From Ornithinibacillus contaminans (GTDB taxonomy: Bacteria > Bacillota > Bacilli > Bacillales > Amphibacillaceae): a stretch of DNA of 64,000 bases. Below the pieces are notes generated by a model that had not been told where the DNA came from, did not search any database, and saw only the letters and a list, made by a program, of their open reading frames with translations. Below are positions 9,056-21,386 of this stretch, one piece after another. The stretch covers positions 1 through 64,000 of the forward strand of contig NZ_LDPV02000044.1 in assembly GCF_001038425.2 (NCBI RefSeq), written 5' to 3'. The translations under genes and the position numbers were made by a program. Every line of letters starts with the position of its first letter. Position 1 is the first letter of the stretch.

Positions 9056-10321
9056 TTACAGGTTAACTATTTCCTCATATGTGAGGTTAGCAATTTTATA
9101 GTATTTAACAGAGTCCTTATACTTACCTACATTTTCAAAATGCTTTGCTAGCATATTGGAAAATAGGATTAAATTCCCATGATCCTTATGCTTCTTTAGG
9201 TAAGGAATAAGATCCTCTATTACTAACTTAGTAAATAGATCATATTGATCGTTAATAGCATATATATAAGTATGAATTATATAGTAATATAAATCATAAA
9301 ATACATTATTCTTCGCTAACTCTAATAACTTCTTTGCCTTATCAATTACTTCTAATGCCTTTTCATAATTATGGGTTTTGTAATACTCCTTAATTAAATT
9401 CGTAGTTGCAGTCAATCTTTCATTTAAGCCAATTGCATTTCCTTCAATAGCACCAAGATAGTGTTTAATTGCTTCTTTTGAATCACCAATTGCTGAATAC
9501 AAGTAACCTAAATTTTGATTCGTTAGCTGAATAATATTATTATTCTTGTTTAACTCTCCCAAATGCCTTGCCAAATTATAATGTTTAATGGCTTTTTCAT
9601 ACATTTTAATTCTTCTATATGCAATCCCTAAAAGGATGTGGCATTGTGCACAACGAATGAAGTTATATTCCTTTTGGAAGATATCAATCGCTTTATTGGA
9701 ATACTCAATCACTTCTAGCGTGTTTAATAGTTTACTATGAGTTACCGCTATCGTATATTGCAAATCGGCAACCTCTGCCTCAGGGAGATGAATTTGGTTC
9801 AATTTATCTTCGGCAAGTTTATACATTCTCATTGCCTGATTATATTCAGTGTTTCTAGTAGCGTAATTTCCTTTGAACTTATACCAGTAAAATAAATGAA
9901 TACTATCAAACGTACCAGAAACTTCATTTAAACTATTAATTTGTTCTAATGCATTTTCTAGTTCACCTAGGATTAGATAATACCTAATCTTATGTATCTC
10001 AAACATCATCAAACTATCAGAGCGTACTAATGCCATTAATTCATTTAGTTCATTGTATCGCTCAGTGATCACTTCTTTGTCATTGACTTCAAATAGCATA
10101 TTGAACCACTGTTCACATTTTTCCTTAATGGTGATGTCCTTGTCACTATCTAGTTCAATACCTAGTCGTGTACAAAGCATACTAATTACATCAGGACTTG
10201 CATCTGCACGCTGATTTTCAATCTTTGACAAATAGGACATAGAAACAATACCATCCGCAAGCTCTTCCTGTGTCATACCTTTCTTGACACGCTGCAATTT
10301 GATAAAGGAGCCAATTTCCAT
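9056..10321 (-). CDS. HTH-TPR transcriptional regulator of the RNPP family (NprR-like)
   Basis: 421-aa protein with an N-terminal XRE-type helix-turn-helix (about residues 5-60; MTQEELADGIVSMSYLSKIE is the recognition core). A long alpha-helical TPR array (about 100-415) follows, with repeats such as YEKAIKHYNLARHLGE and DSKEAIKHYLGAIEGN. The layout and length match NprR (about 423 aa) rather than PlcR (about 285) or Rap (about 380, no HTH). Such proteins bind a re-imported oligopeptide in the TPR groove and then switch DNA binding. The adjacent 50-aa exported peptide supports this. ATG at 10321 follows GGGAGGG. Targets unknown; autoregulation is plausible given the palindrome at 10376-10388 and the repeats further upstream. 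Confidence 0.85.
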   Translation of the reverse strand: MEIGSFIKLQRVKKGMTQEELADGIVSMSYLSKIENQRADASPDVISMLCTRLGIELDSDKDITIKEKCEQWFNMLFEVNDKEVITERYNELNELMALVRSDSLMMFEIHKIRYYLILGELENALEQINSLNEVSGTFDSIHLFYWYKFKGNYATRNTEYNQAMRMYKLAEDKLNQIHLPEAEVADLQYTIAVTHSKLLNTLEVIEYSNKAIDIFQKEYNFIRCAQCHILLGIAYRRIKMYEKAIKHYNLARHLGELNKNNNIIQLTNQNLGYLYSAIGDSKEAIKHYLGAIEGNAIGLNERLTATTNLIKEYYKTHNYEKALEVIDKAKKLLELAKNNVFYDLYYYIIHTYIYAINDQYDLFTKLVIEDLIPYLKKHKDHGNLILFSNMLAKHFENVGKYKDSVKYYKIANLTYEEIVNL

Positions 10322-10375
10322 ATTACTTCCCTCCCATACTTTGCTTCTATTTCTATTTGTTAAATCTATAATAAC

Positions 10376-10388
10376 ACATTCTGAATGT
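10376..10388. promoter_or_regulatory. Candidate operator upstream of the RNPP regulator
   Basis: ACATTC-T-GAATGT is a perfect 6+1+6 palindrome, 55 bp upstream of the regulator start and in the position expected of its promoter. No other gene starts nearby, so autoregulation is the simplest reading. Not matched to a published box. Confidence 0.4.
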
Positions 10389-10397
10389 TTGCATATT

Positions 10398-10567
10398 GGG
10401 AAAGTTGGGGGTAAAAAGTACTAATAAACCCCCTAAAAACTTTCCTACTTTCCTAAAATGAGGAAAGTAGGAAAGTTTTTATTAAAAATGAACCAAAAGT
10501 ATGATGATTTTAGTCGAATATTGTAGAAATTTTAATGGAATCGACCGGTTTTTTTCCTAACTTTCCT
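10398..10567. promoter_or_regulatory. Cluster of six AGGAAAGT motifs with a 19-bp perfect inverted repeat
   Basis: GGGAAAGTT is at 10398, and AACTTTCCT and ACTTTCCT are at 10438 and 10447. AGGAAAGT and AGGAAAGTT are at 10461 and 10469, with AACTTTCCT again at 10559. The middle four form a perfect 19-bp inverted repeat (10436-10454 and 10461-10479, loop AAAATG) flanked by T runs on both strands. A second inverted repeat GGGGGT/ACCCCC lies at 10407-10433. It could be a bidirectional terminator, but isolated copies on either side suggest a protein-binding cluster. Confidence 0.5.
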
Positions 10568-10572
10568 TTTGC

Positions 10573-10610
10573 AATAAAAAAACCTCTTTCCGCATTTTTT
10601 CGGAAAGAGG
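10573..10610 (-). terminator. Terminator of the P5C dehydrogenase gene
   Basis: Perfect 10-bp arms CCTCTTTCCG/CGGAAAGAGG with an 8-nt loop and a TTTTTTTATT tail on the minus strand, 14 bp after the stop codon. Confidence 0.88.
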
Positions 10611-10624
10611 TCTTGACTTCATGA

Positions 10625-12172
10625 TTAAAGCATTTCTGACGTTGTTTTTCCTTGCATGTGTTGAACTAAATAATCTGGACCACCGGCTTTTGAATCGGTA
10701 CCAGACATGTTGAATCCACCAAATGGTTGGTAGCCAACGATTGCTGCCGTACAGCCACGATTGAAGTATAGGTTTCCAACGTGGAAATCTCTACGTGCTT
10801 GCTCCAGGTGCTCACGGTTGTTCGTGATAACCGCACCAGTTAAACCGTACTCTGTATTATTGGCAATCTCAATTGCCTCATCAAAGTCTTTTGCTTTCGA
10901 TAATGCAACAACTGGTCCGAAGATCTCCTCTTGCATAACGCGAGCTTTCGGAGCAACATCAGCAATTACAGTAGGGTTAACGAACCAACCTTTCGAGTCG
11001 TCTCCAGTTCCTCCTACTAGAACATTACCTTCTTCTTTCCCAATTTCAATATATTTCATAATTTTATCGTATGAACCTTGATCGATTACAGGACCCATAT
11101 ATTTATTTTCCGTTGGATCACCGACCGTTAATTCTTTCGTTAATTCTACTACACGATTCTTCACTTGATCATAGACAGCTTCATGAATTACAGCACGAGA
11201 ACATGCAGAACATTTTTGTCCAGAGAATCCAAATGCAGAATGTACAATCGATTCAGCTGCTAATTCAAGATCCGCTTCTTTATCCACGACAATGGTATCT
11301 TTCCCTCCCATTTCAAGGATAGTACGTTTCAACCAAATTTGACCTGGTTGGATTTTCGCTGCGTTTTCAAAGATATTAAGTCCGACTTCACGAGAACCAG
11401 TAAAGCTAATAAAGCGAGTACGTGGGTGATTTACTAAGTAATCTCCTACTTCACTACCAGGACCCGGGATATAGTTGATGATACCAGCAGGTAGGCCAGC
11501 TTCCTCTAATACTTCCATAAATTTATATGCAATAACTGGTGTCACACTAGCAGGTTTTAATAGTACTGTGTTTCCAGTAACCATTGCTGCCACTGCTGTT
11601 CCTGCCATAATCGCAAATGAGAAGTTCCAAGGTGAAATAACAAGTCCTACTCCTAATGGGATGTAATCAAAACGGTTATGTTCAATTGGACGACTGTTGA
11701 TTGGCATACCATCTTTCAGCTTAAGCATTTGGCGGCCATAAAACTCAAGAAAGTCAATTGCTTCAGCCGTTTCTCCATCCGCTTCCTTCCAAGGCTTCCC
11801 AGCTTCTTTCGCAAGATGTGCATTAAACTCATGCTTGCGGCGGCGAATAATCGCTGCTGCACGGAACAAGATATCAGCACGGAACTTCGGATCAGAAGTT
11901 CTCCAGTAATTTTGGAAGCGTTCATCCGCTACTTTCATCGCTTTTTCAGCTAAGTCTTTATTTGCTTTAGATACATATCCAATTACTTCCTTCTTATTAG
12001 AAGGATTAACAGATACGATCTTATCTTCAGTCATAATTCTTTCTCCATTAATAATTAATGGATAGTCTTTACCAAGATCTGCTTCTACCTTTTTTAAGGC
12101 ATCTAGCATTAATTGTTTGTTTTCTTCTACTGTAAAATCAGTAAAAGGCTCATGTTTGTATGGTACTACCAT
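10625..12172 (-). CDS. pruA: 1-pyrroline-5-carboxylate dehydrogenase (RocA/PruA)
   Basis: NAD-dependent aldehyde dehydrogenase that oxidises P5C/glutamate semialdehyde to glutamate, the last step of proline and arginine catabolism. The 515-aa protein starts [13 protein letters not shown], as in Bacillus RocA. It has the Rossmann glycine motif [13 protein letters not shown], the general base in ILEMGGKD and the nucleophile cysteine in [17 protein letters not shown]. The start is ATG at 12172, 9-10 nt after GGAGG; an upstream in-frame start would need a non-coding-like N-terminus. It is monocistronic, with its own terminator. A proline transporter gene lies 2.2 kb away, but no proline dehydrogenase is seen in the window. 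Confidence 0.92.
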   Translation of the reverse strand: MVVPYKHEPFTDFTVEENKQLMLDALKKVEADLGKDYPLIINGERIMTEDKIVSVNPSNKKEVIGYVSKANKDLAEKAMKVADERFQNYWRTSDPKFRADILFRAAAIIRRRKHEFNAHLAKEAGKPWKEADGETAEAIDFLEFYGRQMLKLKDGMPINSRPIEHNRFDYIPLGVGLVISPWNFSFAIMAGTAVAAMVTGNTVLLKPASVTPVIAYKFMEVLEEAGLPAGIINYIPGPGSEVGDYLVNHPRTRFISFTGSREVGLNIFENAAKIQPGQIWLKRTILEMGGKDTIVVDKEADLELAAESIVHSAFGFSGQKCSACSRAVIHEAVYDQVKNRVVELTKELTVGDPTENKYMGPVIDQGSYDKIMKYIEIGKEEGNVLVGGTGDDSKGWFVNPTVIADVAPKARVMQEEIFGPVVALSKAKDFDEAIEIANNTEYGLTGAVITNNREHLEQARRDFHVGNLYFNRGCTAAIVGYQPFGGFNMSGTDSKAGGPDYLVQHMQGKTTSEML

Positions 12173-12311
12173 AAAAAAAACCTCCCTAAAGTAATACAAT
12201 TTATTCCGCTTGATTCCGTTTTCAACCATCCTAAAAAATATATCGTCTATCAGGAACTAATAGATTATGCTTATGCCATCAGGAAGATTGTTGACCTTTC
12301 CTATTAGCAAG

Positions 12312-12339
12312 AAAAACGGAGTGGAATATATCCACCCCT
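12312..12339 (-). terminator. Terminator downstream of camS
   Basis: GGTGGA-TATAT-TCCACT stem followed on the minus strand by CCGTTTTTC, about 45 bp after the camS stop. It closes the pcrB-pcrA-ligA-camS run. Confidence 0.6.
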
Positions 12340-12383
12340 TATTCTAACGTAATATGGTTGACTCTTCAAACATTCGGTCGCTT

Positions 12384-15520
<3,137 letters not shown>

Positions 15521-15535
15521 TCAACAAGCACCTCC

Positions 15536-17812
15536 CTACTGTTGTTTCGTAATTGGAGCAAATTTAGCCAGCAAACGCTTGATACCGGTTGGCGCTGGGA
15601 AAGCAACGTCCAGCTCCATCTTATCACCATCACCTTGTACCTTCACAACTGTACCGACGCCCCATTTCTTGTGTGCAGCTTTGTCACCTGGTTTCCACGC
15701 TTCATTCTCTGCACCAGTTGTTGTTTGTAATCGTTCTGCCTTACGTTTTAATTGCACCTGCTCCTCAGTCGGCTTTGTTCTTGACTGGTTACCAAATGGT
15801 GTTCGGTTTCCTAATGCGGATCCACTACCAAATAATGATGGTCCAAACATAGCCGCTTTCGCCTGCTCGATTCCGTCGATTAATTCATCTGGAATTTCAT
15901 TTATGAATCGGCTAATCGGATTCATATTCGTCCGTCCATACAAGGTACGCATTTTTGCATTGGTTAAGAAAAGCTGCTTCTCTGCACGGGTAATCCCTAC
16001 ATAAGCAAGACGTCGTTCCTCTTCCATTTCCTCTTCATCAAACATGGCGCGACTGTGCGGGAATACATTTTCCTCTAATCCAATCAGGAAGACGACCGGG
16101 AACTCAAGTCCTTTTGCAGCATGTAATGTCATTAATGTTACTTTTTCCTGATTGTCTGGATCTTCTTCATCGACACGATCAATATCAGCGATTAAGGCTA
16201 AATCGGTTAAGAAAGCAATTAAGGATTTATCTTCACTTGTTTCTTCAAAGTTCTGAGTAACCGTCATGAATTCTTCTAAGTTCTCTAAACGACTCTGTGA
16301 TTCGATAGAGCGTTCGTTTTTCAACATTTGCTCATAGCCAGAACGTTCTAGCACGGCTTCAACCATATCGGTTGCTGTTAAAAATTCCTGCTGCTGTGTT
16401 AGGGTTTTGATCAAATCACCAAACTCCGCTAAAGCAATAGCAGCTTTTTTTGAAACTCCGGTAAAATCAACGACCTCAACAGCTTGATAGAAGGACATCC
16501 CATTCTCGGTTGCATATGCTCGTAGCTTTTCTATCGATGTTTTCCCAATACCACGCTTTGGTTCGTTTACAACACGTTCAAAGCTTAAATCGTCATCTGG
16601 ATTCGTAATCAATCGAAGGTAAGCCACCATATCCTTAATTTCTTTTCGGTCGTAGAATCGCGTTCCACCAACCATTTGATACGCTACGTTGGATTTCATT
16701 AGCGTATCCTCAATTGCTCGTGATTGGGCATTGGTACGGTACAAAATGGCAATATCGCTCGGTGAAATTCCTTCTTCACGAACTAGTTCTTGTATTTTAT
16801 TTGTTACAAAAAATGCTTCATCCTGCTCGGTAGCACCTTGATAATAATTAATCTTTTGCCCGTCCGGGTTTTGTGTCCAAAGATTCTTTGGCTTACGACC
16901 TGGATTATTGGAAATTACCTTGTTCGCCGCTTCCAGGATCGACTTGGTAGAGCGATAGTTTTGCTCAAGAAATACCGTTTTAGCGGTAGGATAGTCCTTT
17001 TCAAAGGAAAGGATATTGGAAATGTCCGCCCCACGCCAGCGATAAATCGACTGATCTGAGTCCCCTACGACACACAGGTTTTGGAACCGGTTTGCTAATT
17101 GTTTAACTAAAATGTATTGCGCATGGTTTGTATCCTGATACTCATCCACGTGAATATATTGGAACCGGCGTTGATAGTATTCCAACACCTCTGGCACTCG
17201 TTTGAAAAGCAGGATTGTCTGCATGATTAAGTCATCGAAATCAAGCGACTGGTTTTTACGAAGGATTTTTTCATACCCCTCATATACATTTGCCACTGTT
17301 CGGTCGTAAAAATTACCTGCTTTAGTTGCAAATTCTTGAACCGATATTAGTTCATTCTTTGCCGTACTAATTTGTCCTTGCATTGCACGCGGCTCAAATT
17401 GTTTTGTATCGATATTTAAGTTTTTCAATACCTGTTTGACCACGGATAACTGATCACCACTGTCTAAAATCGTAAAGTTCCGATTAAACCCAATCCGGTC
17501 AATATCACGTCTAAGAATTCGAACACACATGGAGTGGAAGGTGGATACCCACATATCCGCTCCCTCTGGTCCAACGAGTTTGCTTACACGATCTTTCATT
17601 TCCCGTGCAGCTTTATTGGTAAAAGTAATCGCTAGAATATTTCGTGGCGATACTTCCTTTTCATCCATTAAATAGGCAATACGATGTGTTAACACACGAG
17701 TCTTACCACTACCAGCACCAGCCATAATTAATAATGGTCCTTCTGTATGACAGACCGCTTCCTGCTGTTCTTTATTTAAACCTTTAATTAAGTCATCGAT
17801 TGTACGACTCAT
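15536..17812 (-). CDS. pcrA: ATP-dependent DNA helicase PcrA
   Basis: Essential superfamily 1A 3'-5' helicase (UvrD type) for repair, rolling-circle replication and clearing RecA or transcription conflicts. The protein is about 758 aa from ATG 17812, which is 6 nt after GGAAGGTG; a GTG three codons earlier would overlap that Shine-Dalgarno. Walker A is [11 protein letters not shown] near residue 30, motif II is VDEYQDTN, the QSIYRWRGA motif follows, and motif VI is [12 protein letters not shown]. The C-terminal Tudor-like domain (about 700-758, [18 protein letters not shown]) binds RNA polymerase in homologues. It is 21 bp after pcrB. Confidence 0.96.
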   Translation of the reverse strand: MSRTIDDLIKGLNKEQQEAVCHTEGPLLIMAGAGSGKTRVLTHRIAYLMDEKEVSPRNILAITFTNKAAREMKDRVSKLVGPEGADMWVSTFHSMCVRILRRDIDRIGFNRNFTILDSGDQLSVVKQVLKNLNIDTKQFEPRAMQGQISTAKNELISVQEFATKAGNFYDRTVANVYEGYEKILRKNQSLDFDDLIMQTILLFKRVPEVLEYYQRRFQYIHVDEYQDTNHAQYILVKQLANRFQNLCVVGDSDQSIYRWRGADISNILSFEKDYPTAKTVFLEQNYRSTKSILEAANKVISNNPGRKPKNLWTQNPDGQKINYYQGATEQDEAFFVTNKIQELVREEGISPSDIAILYRTNAQSRAIEDTLMKSNVAYQMVGGTRFYDRKEIKDMVAYLRLITNPDDDLSFERVVNEPKRGIGKTSIEKLRAYATENGMSFYQAVEVVDFTGVSKKAAIALAEFGDLIKTLTQQQEFLTATDMVEAVLERSGYEQMLKNERSIESQSRLENLEEFMTVTQNFEETSEDKSLIAFLTDLALIADIDRVDEEDPDNQEKVTLMTLHAAKGLEFPVVFLIGLEENVFPHSRAMFDEEEMEEERRLAYVGITRAEKQLFLTNAKMRTLYGRTNMNPISRFINEIPDELIDGIEQAKAAMFGPSLFGSGSALGNRTPFGNQSRTKPTEEQVQLKRKAERLQTTTGAENEAWKPGDKAAHKKWGVGTVVKVQGDGDKMELDVAFPAPTGIKRLLAKFAPITKQQ

Positions 17813-17833
17813 GTAAAACACCTTCCCACGAAA

Positions 17834-18523
17834 TCATTTGTCTTTCACAGCTTGTACTGTCTCTAAAGCTGCTTTTATATCGGTATAAATGCTGTTACCA
17901 ACGATAACAACATCGGCATGTTCTTTCATTTCACTCGCCTGTTTGGCTGTTTCAATCCCACCACCATAGAAGAGAAGCGTGTTATCTAATTGTTGCTTAA
18001 CCTTCCTTACTAATTCAGGATTGCCATATTTCCCACTGTATTCAACATAAAAAATAGGAAGATGGAAAACTTTTTCCGCCATATAAGCATATGCCACAAC
18101 ATCCTCGTCATCTGGCAGCTTACAGTTGGTATACTGAAACACCTTTGCATCCTCATTTAAAACGCAATAGCCTTCCATAAATATCTCTTCCCAATTCATA
18201 ATGTCCTTGAATTGTTTAATTGCCCCGTGCTGGATATCCATCATCCATTTTTTCTCCGTGCTATTCATTACCATCGGAATATAATAATAATCAAATCCAG
18301 GTGTAATAGCATCCATCGAGGAAATCTCTAGAATAACCGGAACCGTATAACGACGTATGCTCGATAATAAATCTAACACACCATCCAGCGTTATATTATC
18401 TGTTCCACCAACAATAATCGCGTCCGTTCCAGATTCACAAATTAATTCTAAATCCTCATCTGAAATTTCCTTCGCTGGATCCAGTTTGAATACATGCTTC
18501 CATTCTTTCATATTTGCATACAA
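17834..18523 (-). CDS. pcrB: Heptaprenylglyceryl phosphate synthase PcrB
   Basis: TIM-barrel prenyltransferase that joins heptaprenyl diphosphate to glycerol-1-phosphate, making archaea-like ether lipids in Bacillales. The 229-aa protein starts YANMKEWKHVFKLDPAKEI, matching B. subtilis PcrB, and keeps the phosphate-binding segments GTDAIIVGGT and FYGGGIETAKQA. The start is TTG at 18523, 9 nt after GGAGG; the first ATG (18511) is 21 nt away and would remove conserved residues. It heads pcrB-pcrA-ligA-camS. The B. subtilis neighbour yerC is displaced by about 5 kb of accessory DNA. Confidence 0.93.
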   Translation of the reverse strand: MYANMKEWKHVFKLDPAKEISDEDLELICESGTDAIIVGGTDNITLDGVLDLLSSIRRYTVPVILEISSMDAITPGFDYYYIPMVMNSTEKKWMMDIQHGAIKQFKDIMNWEEIFMEGYCVLNEDAKVFQYTNCKLPDDEDVVAYAYMAEKVFHLPIFYVEYSGKYGNPELVRKVKQQLDNTLLFYGGGIETAKQASEMKEHADVVIVGNSIYTDIKAALETVQAVKDK

Positions 18524-18659
18524 AGGTCTAATCCTCCATCACTATATTCCATTAGTTTATTATAGCAAAAAAAGAGCCTCGGATTTAGTGATATGGTGAG
18601 ATTTTTTTGAGAAGTTTTAAATGTCTTGCTTGGAAGTTTCTGTACTTTATAGGATTTTC

Positions 18660-18960
18660 TACAAAGCTAGCGAATAGATGCGGTAGTACCAGAACAAGCA
18701 TTAGCCCTAAAACCATCTTCACTTTCCTTCGAAGAGGCGGCTTTGGTACCATGGCTGCGGTTACTGCAATACACGCATTGCGTGATAAATGGAACGTTCA
18801 ATCGGGGCAAAGGGTAGGAACGTTTGCGATACAACTAGCTAATGCCGAGGTTACAGCCGTATGCAGTACACGACACATCGAAATGGCAACATCACTTGGA
18901 GCAGATTATGTCATTGATTATACGAAGGAAGATTTCACCAAGCGTAATGCACTGCCATTA
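18660..18960 (+). pseudogene. Decayed zinc-free MDR dehydrogenase (quinone reductase-like) fragment
   Basis: Pieces of a medium-chain dehydrogenase are readable in different frames. AVVPEQALALKPSSLSFEEA is coded from 18680, then the frame shifts near 18750 (one base missing) to MAAVTAIHALRDKWNVQSGQ. That is followed by VGTFAIQLA and EVTAVCSTRHIEMATSLGAD. About ten residues of the nucleotide-binding loop (normally GASGGVG after the GQ) are deleted, and the C-terminal catalytic half is absent. No start or Shine-Dalgarno is seen. A remnant of an NAD(P)-dependent alcohol/quinone reductase. Confidence 0.8.
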
Positions 18961-19095
18961 TCTTTGTACTATGCAGAAAAATGACTATGTTTTGTTAATC
19001 GATCATCTTCGGTATAAGCCACTTTAATTGAATAAGGTATATTTTTTAAACATAGAGAGACAATACTATTTAAAAAGCATATTATTGGAGGATCT

Positions 19096-19560
19096 ATGGC
19101 ATTTTCTATATTTTTTGCATTAACAGTAATAATAAATCTGACATATGCCGTATCCAAAAAGAATCTTCATCTATTTGAAATATTCTTCATATGGATGGTT
19201 ATTAACATTATTCATCATAATTTTATGACCATCTTCGCATTGAACACGGAGATGATCAATTTAAATAGCAGTTCAACTAGTTATTGGACAATGGCACTTA
19301 TTAGGGTCTTCCTTATTCCTGTTCTTATTATTTGGTATATAGATAAAACCCAGGAGGCTAATAACAGGAATAATTGGATTATACTGTTTATTTTAATACC
19401 CCTTTTAATAGGGATTGAATATCTAGCCAACCTTCTTAATGTATATGATTTAGTAAAATGGAATCTTTTTTATTCCATAATAGAGTGGGTTGTCATTTTA
19501 CTTATTATATTCTTCCTTTCAACCATCTTTAGAAAAATACTTAAAAAGGAGATGAGCTAA
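19096..19560 (+). CDS. Uncharacterised membrane protein, first of a pair
   Basis: 154-aa protein with about five predicted membrane segments (roughly residues 1-19, 25-45, 63-82, 92-113, 121-144) and a basic C-terminal end (RKILKKEMS). I recognise no family with confidence. ATG at 19096 is 4-5 nt after TTGGAGG. The next gene starts directly after its stop, so the two form an operon. AT-rich with few cysteines or motifs. Composition and position between a pseudogene and DUF421 suggest accessory DNA; a spore or cell-envelope role is possible but unsupported. Confidence 0.75.
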   Translation: MAFSIFFALTVIINLTYAVSKKNLHLFEIFFIWMVINIIHHNFMTIFALNTEMINLNSSSTSYWTMALIRVFLIPVLIIWYIDKTQEANNRNNWIILFILIPLLIGIEYLANLLNVYDLVKWNLFYSIIEWVVILLIIFFLSTIFRKILKKEMS

Positions 19561-20088
19561 TTGTTACCATTGCCAGAGCAGTTTGACGAAAATGAATGGT
19601 TTATAATTCTTACCACTGTTTTTGGTTTCATATTGATCTTGTTACTCCCCAAAAGATATCCTCATGTAATTTCTATCTTAATGGTTTTGTTCACTGTAAC
19701 AATTGCAATTATTATGGACCATCTAATAGCAACGCCACCCTTGGATTTATATGACCTTAATGACCTTAAAAAATATGAGGTAACAGACATAATAACATAT
19801 TTGATGTATTCTCCCTATGCATTATTATGTATATATTTATTTGACAAGTTTGATCCAAAGGGTAAATATATTACTGCATATGTCGTATTTTGGTCTCTTT
19901 TTGCTCTAGGCTTTGAATCGTTAGCTGCGTTTTTTAATGTTTTTAAGTATAGTGGATGGACTTTCCTTAATTCATTTGCCTTTTATCTTCTTGCTACATC
20001 CATATACATATTTTTTTTTACATTTACAAGGGACTTGTTAAAAAGTAACAAAGTCAAGTTCCTCCCACATCGATTAAAAAAATCGTAG
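19561..20088 (+). CDS. Uncharacterised membrane protein, second of a pair
   Basis: 175-aa protein with about five membrane segments and a basic tail (KVKFLPHRLKKS). The N-terminus is short and soluble (LPLPEQFDENEW). The start is TTG at 19561, immediately after the stop of the upstream gene and 8 nt after AAGGAGA within it, so translation is probably coupled. Hydrophobic pattern and length resemble its partner, hinting at a paralogous or heterodimeric pair. No family assigned. About 200 bp follow with no gene before DUF421. Confidence 0.75.
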   Translation: MLPLPEQFDENEWFIILTTVFGFILILLLPKRYPHVISILMVLFTVTIAIIMDHLIATPPLDLYDLNDLKKYEVTDIITYLMYSPYALLCIYLFDKFDPKGKYITAYVVFWSLFALGFESLAAFFNVFKYSGWTFLNSFAFYLLATSIYIFFFTFTRDLLKSNKVKFLPHRLKKS

Positions 20089-20293
20089 ACTTTGCATGCC
20101 GCACCTATTACGGGGAACTTATTCTTTCCTAAAAAACTTGTAATATTTTCATCTCAAAACTATCTCCCTACTACTAGAATAACTTGATATTTATCACCCT
20201 TCTAATCATGCAAGGAATGTCTATCCTTTCATACTGTTAGCAAAATTAATCTAGAGGACTCAAAAAATTATAATTTAGCGGGAGGAAAAGACC

Positions 20294-21001
20294 TTGGAAG
20301 AAATTAATATTGGTGTCCTGACGATCAAAGTTATCGTGGGTTTTGTTGCTTTATTTTTTATTATTATCATAACAGGCAGAACATCTATCTCTCAGTTAAC
20401 CCCGTTTCACTTAGTTTTTGTATTAGTACTTGGGGATTTTTTAGGAAATACCATTTATGAAGATAAGATAAGTACTTTTCATTTTTTATATGCCATTGGA
20501 TTGTGGACTCTTCTCATGTTGGGGATAGAGTTTGTAACTCTAAAAAACAAGACGGCACGTTCTCTCTTTTTAGGCAATCCTAACATCATTATTCGAAATG
20601 GTGTCATCAACAGAAAGTTACTTAAAAAGAACAAACTAGATATAAATCAGGTACTGAGTTTGCTTCGACAAAATCATGTTTTTTCAGTTCGGGAAGTCAA
20701 ATACGGTATATTAGAAGCTAATGGGCAAATAAGCACATTATTAAAATCCAAGTATCAAAAACCAGAAAAGCAAGATCTTAATCTTCCAGAATGTCCAGTA
20801 GTTCTCCCAACATCGTTAATTATAGATGGAGAAATTTTATGGGATAATTTACATGAACTAGGCTTCGATCAACAGTGGTTACAGAACAAATTAGTTGCAA
20901 ATGGATATGAAAATGAAAAGTGTATACTCTACGCAGATTGGCGAGAGAGTGAAGGTATACATATAAGCCCTAAATATAAACTGAATACATTAAACACGTA
21001 A
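20294..21001 (+). CDS. DUF421 (YetF/YrbG-like) membrane protein
   Basis: 235-aa protein with three N-terminal membrane helices (about residues 8-28, 36-50, 60-78) and a cytoplasmic C-terminal domain. It carries the family hallmarks GRTSISQLTPFHLV, GDFLGNTIYED and REVKYGILEANGQISTLLK. Homologues (YetF, YrbG, YkjA, YdfS) are linked to spore germination or lipid-related functions in B. subtilis, without a settled biochemical role. TTG start at 20294 after GGGAGG (7-8 nt). It stands alone on the plus strand. Confidence 0.85.
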   Translation: MEEINIGVLTIKVIVGFVALFFIIIITGRTSISQLTPFHLVFVLVLGDFLGNTIYEDKISTFHFLYAIGLWTLLMLGIEFVTLKNKTARSLFLGNPNIIIRNGVINRKLLKKNKLDINQVLSLLRQNHVFSVREVKYGILEANGQISTLLKSKYQKPEKQDLNLPECPVVLPTSLIIDGEILWDNLHELGFDQQWLQNKLVANGYENEKCILYADWRESEGIHISPKYKLNTLNT

Positions 21002-21386
21002 CTTCAACGATAACCTAAACAATTTTGTAGCGTCTATATAGGCTAATGTTTTTATGAATCGGATAAAAGATAATATAACAACAATACTTAAATAGTTATC
21101 GGTCACTTCCATAAAAATACGTAGCCTTATAACACCTACAACAATAAGATGAACGAGCTCACAATCTAAGATGATACACCATAATGTCCACAAGAAACAA
21201 TGTCCATGCATATTCTTATCTTAATCATCAAATTAAGTTCCCAATTTGGCCCGATACACAAAGAAAGAGCGCAATTCTTATTCCTGAAATGCGCCCAATT
21301 GCTGAAGATTGATGATTTTTTAGGACTAGCAATTTCATAATACTTTTGATATTTCATTTCAAATATTTAACTATTAGTAATGGTTC
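21002..21386. other. Gene-free stretch between DUF421 and cupin genes
   Basis: Two minus-strand frames (20990-21211 and 21166-21357) lack Shine-Dalgarno sites and family features, and I do not call them. GCGCAATT near 21269 and CCCAATTGC near 21295 form a weak inverted pair that might mark a small dispersed repeat, but I cannot support boundaries. Confidence 0.5.

Noticed and set aside
9056-10321. Rap phosphatase
   Set aside because: The protein has an N-terminal helix-turn-helix and NprR length, so it is a DNA-binding RNPP receptor, not a Rap.
20990-21357. Two hydrophobic minus-strand frames between DUF421 and cupin
   Set aside because: No Shine-Dalgarno, overlap each other, no family pattern; at most a remnant.
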